From: Anaerolineae bacterium
GTDB taxonomy: Bacteria > Chloroflexota > Anaerolineae > JAAYZQ01
Reading direction: 5' to 3'
DNA: 18,960 nucleotides
NCBI GenBank assembly: GCA_016926595.1
Contig: JAFGOG010000236.1
Coordinates: forward strand, 1-18,960
The position numbers were made by a program, and so were the translations under genes. Shown here piece by piece: positions 14,503-18,960 of this stretch (within the stretch, counting starts at the first letter, position 1; the number at the start of each line of letters is the position of its first letter). The notes below the pieces were generated by a model, which ran no database searches, was not told the origin of the DNA, and worked only from the letters and a program-made list of their open reading frames with translations.

Positions 14503-15465
14503 ATGAAATGCCACAAATGCGGAGCTAACGCCGCCATCCAAATGCGCCAGCATCGCCTGCAGTTGTGCGCAGTGCATTTTGTTGAGTGGGTTACCGCCAC
14601 GACACAGCGGGCCATCGAGACCTACGAGATGTTCACCCCTGCCGACAGGCTGCTCGTGGCCGTCTCCGGCGGCAAGGACAGCCTGAGCCTATGGGATCTA
14701 CTGCTCACCCTGGGCTACCAGGCCGAAGGACTGTACATCAACCTGGGGATCGACGAGGGGATCGACTATTCCGCCAAATCGTTGGAGATGTGCCGCAAGT
14801 TCGTCGCCGATCACCACCCCACGGCGCGACTGCACGTGGTGGACGTCGGCGCGGAGTACGGGCAGGGCATCCCAATGCTGGCTCGCACCAAGAGGCGCGG
14901 ACAGGCCAAGCCTTGCGCTGTGTGCGGCCTAGTCAAGCGGCACATCATGAACCGCGTGGCGCGCGATGGTGGGTTTGCGGCAATTGCCACCGGGCACAAC
15001 CTGGATGACGAGGCCGCCGTGCTGATGCAGAACACCCTTCACTGGCAGACCGGATACCTGGCCCGCCAGGCGCCGGTCTTGGAAAAGCGATCTCCATCCC
15101 CTGAAAGGGATTTCCATGAAACATGCGGCACAGGAAGCGGCCTGGCTCGTAAGGTCAAGCCGCTTGTCCGGCTCTACGAGCGCGAGTCGGCCGCTTATGC
15201 CTTGATCCGCGGCCTGGATTATATCTACGACGAGTGCCCCTTTGCCAAGGGCTCGACCACCAACTTTTACAAGGAGCTGCTCAACCAGCTTGAGCTCAAG
15301 TCACCGGGCGCCAAGCAGCAGTTCTACTTGCAATTCCTCAGAGCGCGGGACGCCGGTCGAGTGACCTTCGCCGAGGGCGACGACCTGACACTTCAGCCCT
15401 GCGCCCGCTGCGGTCAGCCGACCACGGCGGGGGATCTGTGTGCTTTTTGCCGGTTGTGGGAATAG
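14503..15465 (+). CDS. ttuA: tRNA 2-thiouridine synthetase TtuA (position 54), with an insertion
   Basis: 320 residues. An N-terminal zinc finger uses Cys3, Cys6, Cys22 and His25. The PP-loop is SGGKDS at 55-60. Fe-S ligands are Cys138, Cys141 and Cys245 (CAVCG, ECPFA). GHNLDDEAA is at 164-172, and a C-terminal zinc finger, CARCG...CAFC, is at 300-316. The enzyme adenylates U54/T54 of tRNA and transfers sulfur from thiocarboxylated TtuB, making 2-thioribothymidine that stabilises tRNA at high temperature. From memory, Thermus TtuA has its Fe-S cysteines at 130, 133 and 222; the last gap is therefore 15 residues longer here. The extra residues fall in about 195-212, between RQAPVL and ARKVKPL, a loop whose DNA looks like a CRISPR repeat. 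All catalytic motifs are intact, so it is probably functional. The 3' end overlaps the convergent membrane-protein gene by 52 nt. Confidence 0.92.
   Translation: MKCHKCGANAAIQMRQHRLQLCAVHFVEWVTATTQRAIETYEMFTPADRLLVAVSGGKDSLSLWDLLLTLGYQAEGLYINLGIDEGIDYSAKSLEMCRKFVADHHPTARLHVVDVGAEYGQGIPMLARTKRRGQAKPCAVCGLVKRHIMNRVARDGGFAAIATGHNLDDEAAVLMQNTLHWQTGYLARQAPVLEKRSPSPERDFHETCGTGSGLARKVKPLVRLYERESAAYALIRGLDYIYDECPFAKGSTTNFYKELLNQLELKSPGAKQQFYLQFLRARDAGRVTFAEGDDLTLQPCARCGQPTTAGDLCAFCRLWE
15087..15122 (+). repeat. Solitary CRISPR-repeat-like sequence inside ttuA
   Basis: The segment has a central ATCCCCTGAAAGGGAT core (ATCCC and GGGAT arms around a short loop) and ends in ATGAAAC. Both features are typical of type I/III CRISPR repeats, and the length (about 30-36 nt) also fits. 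No second copy or spacer array is visible in the window, so this is not a CRISPR array. It coincides with the loop where TtuA appears to have about 15 extra residues, in frame. Confidence 0.35.
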
Positions 15466-16169
15466 AAAACCAGCTCCACTAGCCAGTGGACCACCAGGCA
15501 GATCCACAAATTCTGTGTGAGGAGAAAAATCAAGGCGCTTGCCAGGGCAAGAGCTGCCCGCAACCACTGGCCGGCGGCGCGTGATTCCTGGCGCCAACCC
15601 CAACGCCAGAACGGGCTCACAGCCCACTCGACGTAGACCAGACCCAATCCGGCAAAGACACCAAGGTAGAGGCTGTTAGATTGGAAGGTCAGGGCTGCCC
15701 GGTAGAAGACCCAGTGCACCTCCAGGTAGACCACCTCGATGACGATTACCCACCATGGATGACGGGAAAAGGGTGGCACATGGTTCGCATGGCGCCGGGC
15801 GAGGAGGAGGATCATCAGGGCCACACTGCCCAGACCCAGCCCGGTGCCCGCGGCGCCCAGCCAGCGGGTCACTGTCCAGCTCCCGCCCAGCCCGACGAAT
15901 CCCATGTCCTGCAGCGACAACAACCCCTGGAATGGGCGGCGGGGCCAACCGCCGAGCACGAGATAGGGAATCCCCAGGTAAAACAAAAAGCGGACAATCT
16001 GCCATAGCCCCTGGGCCCACGTCGTTCTGGCAAGCAGGACCGCCTGTGACTGCGAAGCAAAGGCCCTCGCCAGCCACAGCGCATTCGTTGCCAGGGCGCA
16101 GACCAGCACAGAACCCAAGAGCCAAAACGAAAGGGGGGAAAGGCCGCCGTTCAAATCAGGCACAGTCAC
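15414..16169 (-). CDS. Multi-pass membrane protein, unrecognised
   Basis: 251 residues from a GTG start 11 nt after the kinase stop, so it is probably co-transcribed with it. About six or seven hydrophobic segments are visible: roughly residues 13-36, 57-74, 90-101, 104-124, 138-158, 165-186 and 202-236. Charged or polar residues sit in the membrane at Glu145, Glu150, His152, Arg157 (IEVVYLEVHWVFYR) and His228 (VVHWLVELVF). This faintly recalls the Glu/Arg/His arrangement of CPBP (CAAX-type) intramembrane proteases, but the EExxxR motif is not met, so I do not assign the family. The last 17 codons lie antisense to the ttuA 3' end. Its place after a sensor kinase may mean a shared function, unproven. 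Confidence 0.65.
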   Translation of the reverse strand: MTVPDLNGGLSPLSFWLLGSVLVCALATNALWLARAFASQSQAVLLARTTWAQGLWQIVRFLFYLGIPYLVLGGWPRRPFQGLLSLQDMGFVGLGGSWTVTRWLGAAGTGLGLGSVALMILLLARRHANHVPPFSRHPWWVIVIEVVYLEVHWVFYRAALTFQSNSLYLGVFAGLGLVYVEWAVSPFWRWGWRQESRAAGQWLRAALALASALIFLLTQNLWICLVVHWLVELVFYSHNRQKAHRSPAVVG

Positions 16170-16180
16170 GGCTACGTCGG

Positions 16181-17929
16181 CTACACAGGCTCATTCGCGA
16201 TAGGCACGACGAGAATGACGCATGTGCCCTCGCCAGGAACCGATTCGATGGTCAGATTCCCCTCGATCAGCGCTGCCCGCTCTTTCAGGTTGATTATTCC
16301 CAGACTGCCCCGTGCACCATAGGTTTGTTCTACAGCCTGCAAATCAAACCCGCGCCCATTGTCCTCTACCTGAGCCACGAACAGGTCATTCTCCACTGAC
16401 AGCCTGATGGAGACCCGTGTCGCATGGGCGTGTTTTCGGGCGTTATTCACCGCTTCTTCGATGATGCTAAAGACTACTCCCTGGGCATCAGTGTCGAGAC
16501 AGTCGTGGTATCGCTCGGTGTTGATGGTCACCGCCAGGAGGTCGTTCTCACGGACATTGTCGACATATTGGTTCAGAGCAGCTACCAGGCCTTCTGTTTC
16601 GAGGATGACCGGTCGCAGCGTAAACAGCATCGACCGGATCTCTTTTACGGTACGATGCGCCAGGTCTTCGAGCCTCTCCAGCTCTTTCCTGGCCCGACTC
16701 ACATCCCGGTCTAGCAACACCCGCGCAAAGTTGAGTCGCATGGCGATGGCCGCCACATCCTGTGTAGGGCCGTCGTGCAGATCACGGGCCAGTTTTCGGC
16801 GCGCCTGTTCTTCCTTGTCCACGATCTTGTCCCGCTCTTCACGCAAGGTCTGGTATAGGCTCGCATTCTGCAGGGCGATGGTCGCCTGGTTGCAAAAGAT
16901 CGTCAGCACGTCCAGGTGCTCGTCTGTGTAGGCGTCCCGATTGACAGAGGCAAACAGTACCGCGCCATAGCTTTCGAACCCGGCACGCAGTGGCACACAG
17001 ATCGCCGACTTGCAGTGCTGGAGCGACCGGAACACCCTCAATTCTGGATCGGAGGCGAGATCCCTGCCAATGACTGCCTTCCCGGAGGAGATGGCCTGCC
17101 CGACGATCCCTTCTACTCCACTGATGTGCTGTGTTTCATCACCCCTCACGACCAGGTTCCGGTAGGATGCGGGAAAAAGACCCCCCTGATCGTACAACAG
17201 GACCATTCCCACCGATTCGCCCATCCGCTCACCCAGGTCAGCCAGCCCCAAGCGACTGATGTCCAGGATCGCTTCCAAGACCCGCTCATAGTTCATGGTG
17301 GCGCTCAAGGCTGATGCCATCTCGTATATCATTCTCAGGTTGTCGGGTACTGCCCCCTCTTCGGCAGCGGCTCGCTTGCGTGCAGCCTGACCCAAGGCTG
17401 CCGGTGCAACCACCGGCACAACAGCCAACACCACTGCTGCCAGGACGTATAGCAATATATACAAGCCAATCTGGAAGACTTGGTTGGGCGCTCGTCCCAG
17501 TTCCCGAGCTATGGCCAGCAGACCGTAGCTGGCAGCAAAGATGCCGGCGGTGAGCAAGCCTGGCCGGTAGCCGGATCGCAGCGTAGCGACGACAATGGGG
17601 AATAACGGGAAGAAAAAGTAGATGTCCAGGGCCGTGTCGGCCAGGTAAAGCAGGGTGATCGTGCTGAGGATGTCGGCGATCAGCGCCAGCGGTGGAATGA
17701 AACGTGGGAAGAAGCGGACTGCCAACAGTGCCATGATGACCAGGTTATAGGCTGCCACGACGAGCAAGTAAGGAGCCACGTCGGCGACCGACAAACGATG
17801 GGCCGGGTCGAGCAGCAGCAGCACTGGGGCCAAGGCCAGCAACCCCCAGCGCACCAGGCAAATCGCCCAGTCGGTGCCGACGGTGGGTATGCCCCTAATG
17901 CGCTTTCTCAGCATCTTGGAAGAGGGCAT
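16181..17929 (-). CDS. NarL-type sensor histidine kinase with membrane domain and GAF
   Basis: 582 residues from the ATG at 17929. The open frame extends to 18091, but that would run into tRNA-Val and its terminator, so a start downstream of the tRNA is required; ATG 17914 is also possible. Domains in order: five or six membrane segments (about 22-176), a GAF domain (about 200-357), a HisKA_3 dimerisation helix with phospho-acceptor His385 in RKLARDLHDGPTQD, and an HATPase with N-box EEAVNNARKHAHA (491-503), G1 DNGRGFD (523-529) and GSLGIINLKERA (541-552). This is the LiaS/DegS/NarX class, whose partners are LuxR/NarL-type response regulators. No regulator gene is in the window, so it is an orphan here. 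The short-loop membrane domain without a large external sensor suggests it senses a membrane-borne or cytosolic (GAF) signal. Confidence 0.9.
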   Translation of the reverse strand: MPSSKMLRKRIRGIPTVGTDWAICLVRWGLLALAPVLLLLDPAHRLSVADVAPYLLVVAAYNLVIMALLAVRFFPRFIPPLALIADILSTITLLYLADTALDIYFFFPLFPIVVATLRSGYRPGLLTAGIFAASYGLLAIARELGRAPNQVFQIGLYILLYVLAAVVLAVVPVVAPAALGQAARKRAAAEEGAVPDNLRMIYEMASALSATMNYERVLEAILDISRLGLADLGERMGESVGMVLLYDQGGLFPASYRNLVVRGDETQHISGVEGIVGQAISSGKAVIGRDLASDPELRVFRSLQHCKSAICVPLRAGFESYGAVLFASVNRDAYTDEHLDVLTIFCNQATIALQNASLYQTLREERDKIVDKEEQARRKLARDLHDGPTQDVAAIAMRLNFARVLLDRDVSRARKELERLEDLAHRTVKEIRSMLFTLRPVILETEGLVAALNQYVDNVRENDLLAVTINTERYHDCLDTDAQGVVFSIIEEAVNNARKHAHATRVSIRLSVENDLFVAQVEDNGRGFDLQAVEQTYGARGSLGIINLKERAALIEGNLTIESVPGEGTCVILVVPIANEPV

Positions 17930-17988
17930 GAGTTTGCGGAACCAGATCCTTTCCCAGGCTTTCCCCAGGTAAGATGAACCGTCAGAGC

Positions 17989-18029
17989 ATAGAACAAACC
18001 GTGGTCGCGCAGTGATGGTACGACCACGG
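17989..18029 (-). terminator. Rho-independent terminator after tRNA-Val
   Basis: Perfect 9-bp stem, CCGTGGTCG 17999-18007 with CGACCACGG 18021-18029. Read on the minus strand it is followed by TTTGTTCT (17998 down to 17991). It lies 16 nt beyond the tRNA 3' end, so the tRNA is probably transcribed alone and the kinase gene has its own start signal. Confidence 0.65.
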
Positions 18030-18045
18030 CCCAAGGCTGCCGAGG

Positions 18046-18119
18046 TGGGCGAGAAGGGACTTGAACCCCTGCCCTCGTGTATGTGAGACACGCGCTCTAA
18101 CCATCTGAGCTACTCGCCC
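18046..18119 (-). tRNA. tRNA-Val(CAC)
   Basis: 74 nt on the minus strand, folding as a full cloverleaf. The acceptor is GGGCGAG/CTCGCCC. The D arm is GCTC/GAGC, the anticodon stem CGTGT/ACACG with loop CTCACAT (anticodon CAC, reading GUG), and the T arm has a TTCAAGT loop. The discriminator base is A, and CCA is not encoded (the next bases are CCT). No intron is present. Confidence 0.96.
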
Positions 18120-18131
18120 GTAACAATCACC

Positions 18132-18160
18132 ATTATAGCATTCCCATCAAGAAAATGCAA
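18132..18160 (-). promoter_or_regulatory. Promoter of tRNA-Val
   Basis: On the minus strand, TTGCAT (18160-18155), a 17-nt spacer, and a consensus TATAAT (18137-18132). The tRNA 5' end is 12 nt beyond the -10 box, so only a few nucleotides of leader would be removed. It diverges from the promoter at 18175-18203. Confidence 0.75.
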
Positions 18161-18178
18161 ATCGGCCTTTCGATTTGC
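18157..18178. repeat. Inverted repeat spanning two divergent -35 boxes
   Basis: GCAAATCG 18157-18164 and CGATTTGC 18171-18178 form a perfect 8-bp dyad with a 6-nt centre. Each arm overlaps the -35 hexamer of one of the two divergent promoters. It could be an operator, or could simply reflect two similar -35 regions facing apart. Confidence 0.5.
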
Positions 18179-18203
18179 CAATTGCTTTCAGCGATGGTAT
18201 CAT
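18175..18203 (+). promoter_or_regulatory. Sigma70-type promoter of the Pro/Thr-rich anchored protein
   Basis: TTGCCA at 18175-18180, exactly 17 nt, and TATCAT at 18198-18203, preceded by ATGG. The ATG at 18211 lies 7 nt after the -10 box, at the expected transcription start, implying a leaderless mRNA. Confidence 0.7.
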
Positions 18204-18210
18204 GGGCGCC

Positions 18211-18891
18211 ATGAGTAAAGGATATGCTGTTGGTTTTCTGCTCGTGTTGTTGATCGTGCTGCTGGGGCTGTATGTGGCCTTTACTGGGTTTATGTCTACC
18301 CGTGAAGCGTTGCGCGCCCAGGCCACACCCGCGCCAACCGGTCAGGTTGGCCAGGCGACCCGTGCCGCCACACGTGCCGCGCCGACGCCCACCGCCACCA
18401 TCATGGCGCTCCCAAACGGTATTCCAATGATCACCGACACGGTGACCCCGGCTCCGACCCTGCCGCCCACTGCCGAGCCATCCGCGACGCCCAAGCCATC
18501 CAAGCCGACATCCACCCCACGTCCCACCGTGCCGCCGGTCAAGGTGCCGACGGCTACACCAGTTGAGACTTTTCAATTCCGCGTGCTCAGCACACAGCCA
18601 GATAACAGCCTGGCCGGTTGTTGCTATATCTATGGCACCATACGCGATGCCAAGGGCAATCTGCTGGAAGGTGTGCTGATCCAGGCGTCGAACCAGTGGG
18701 ACACAAAATCGGCGACTACCAAGGGTGGGACAGAAACAGGATGGTATGATATCCTGATCTACCTGGACAAGGGCACGTACATCGTGACTCTGGTTGACGC
18801 TGCCGGGAACCAGCTCAGTTCACAGGCAGTCGTCAACTTTGACCGCAGCGTTGCCGGTTGGTACCGGGTGGATTGGCAGCGAACCTACTAA
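18211..18891 (+). CDS. Membrane-anchored protein with Pro/Thr-rich linker and beta-sandwich-like C-terminal domain
   Basis: 226 residues from the ATG at 18211. Upstream in-frame TTG 18175 and ATG 18202 fall inside the promoter and are rejected. One N-terminal membrane helix (about 5-28) is followed by a low-complexity linker rich in Thr, Pro and Ala (about 38-118). The C-terminal domain is about 120-226. It reads as beta-strands with a GTIRDAKGNLLEGVLIQ turn, then GWYDILIYLDKGTYIVTLVDAAGNQLSSQ, resembling carboxypeptidase-regulatory-like or Cna-B-type domains. The helix would act as an uncleaved anchor with the rest outside the cell. Pro/Thr linkers of this kind are common in Chloroflexota surface proteins. 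The function is unknown; a cell-surface binding or spacer role is only a guess. Confidence 0.8.
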   Translation: MSKGYAVGFLLVLLIVLLGLYVAFTGFMSTREALRAQATPAPTGQVGQATRAATRAAPTPTATIMALPNGIPMITDTVTPAPTLPPTAEPSATPKPSKPTSTPRPTVPPVKVPTATPVETFQFRVLSTQPDNSLAGCCYIYGTIRDAKGNLLEGVLIQASNQWDTKSATTKGGTETGWYDILIYLDKGTYIVTLVDAAGNQLSSQAVVNFDRSVAGWYRVDWQRTY

Positions 18892-18896
18892 CAAAA

Positions 18897-18930
18897 AACC
18901 CGGTTTCTGTGAGAAACCGGGTTTCTGATT
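18897..18930. terminator. Strong palindromic terminator, probably bidirectional
   Basis: Perfect 12-bp stem, AACCCGGTTTCT 18897-18908 with AGAAACCGGGTT 18912-18923, around a 3-nt loop. It has an A-run on the left (18893-18898) and a T-containing right flank. It starts 5 nt after the stop of the anchored-protein gene, so it ends that transcript; the A-run would act as a U-tract for a gene coming from the right. The sequence type resembles dispersed palindromes I recall from cyanobacterial genomes. Confidence 0.85.
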
Positions 18931-18960
18931 TCCTCTAGCCTCTACTTGGGCATGGCCGCC

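Noticed and set aside
15087..15122. A true CRISPR array in ttuA.
   Set aside because: Only one repeat-like unit is present, with no spacers, no second copy nearby and no cas genes in the window; it is reported only as a repeat-like sequence.
14503..15465. The PP-loop ATPase as LarE, the sulfur-transfer enzyme for the LarA cofactor.
   Set aside because: Zinc fingers at both ends, the CxxC...C Fe-S ligands and the adjacent TtuB-like carrier identify TtuA; LarE lacks these zinc fingers.
17930..18091. An N-terminal extension of the sensor kinase to a start at 18091.
   Set aside because: It would be encoded inside tRNA-Val and through its terminator, and the residues before the first membrane helix look random.
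18942..18960. The 3' end of a minus-strand gene (reads ...AAMPK then stop TAG).
   Set aside because: Only five codons are inside the window and another frame also has a stop close by. A convergent gene would fit the bidirectional terminator, but it cannot be supported.

Overview
The window is a GC-rich, densely coded bacterial chromosome segment. The gene styles fit a member of the Chloroflexota (Anaerolineae-like): a membrane-anchored protein with a long Pro/Thr-rich linker, an orphan GAF-containing NarL-type sensor kinase, and a TtuA/TtuB tRNA thiolation pair. This assignment is an inference from gene style, not from a marker gene. TtuA/TtuB is the system that makes 2-thioribothymidine at tRNA position 54 in thermophiles, so a warm habitat is possible.

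Layout, left to right. (1) 2-2207: the 3' end of a citrate synthase/citryl-CoA lyase family gene, then the large and small subunits of an aconitase-superfamily (LeuCD-like) hydro-lyase, closely spaced on the + strand. (2) 2271-5606: a Nudix hydrolase, a GH4 NAD/Mn-dependent glycosidase (ATGA overlap with the Nudix gene), an aldo/keto reductase and the ribosome-rescue hydrolase ArfB, all on +. (3) 5632-14209: a promoter (TTGTCG-17-TATACT), a structured leader, a 29-codon small ORF, then LarA-type nickel-dependent racemase, a GlcF-type Fe-S subunit, a GlcD-type FAD subunit, ATP-dependent PEP carboxykinase and an 847-residue protein made of two malic-enzyme units in tandem. (4) 14231-15465: a hairpin, a promoter, and ttuB-ttuA. 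(5) 15414-17929, minus strand: an orphan membrane sensor histidine kinase followed by an unrecognised multi-pass membrane protein whose 3' end overlaps ttuA by 52 nt. (6) 17989-18930: tRNA-Val(CAC) on minus with its own promoter and terminator, a divergent promoter for the Pro/Thr-rich anchored protein, and a strong palindromic terminator.

The most coherent unit is region 3. LarA can interconvert 2-hydroxyacid enantiomers such as L- and D-lactate. GlcF/GlcD can oxidise the D form to a 2-oxoacid. Malic enzyme and PEP carboxykinase link pyruvate, malate, oxaloacetate and PEP. Read together this looks like a 2-hydroxyacid (probably lactate) assimilation and gluconeogenesis operon.

The most unusual items are: the tandem malic enzyme, whose two halves have lost different active-site residues; a small ORF translationally coupled to larA; a lone CRISPR-repeat-like sequence lying where ttuA carries an apparent 15-residue insertion; and a shared promoter pattern (TTG..., 17 nt, then a -10 hexamer directly preceded by ATGG), with very short or absent leaders at two of the three sites.
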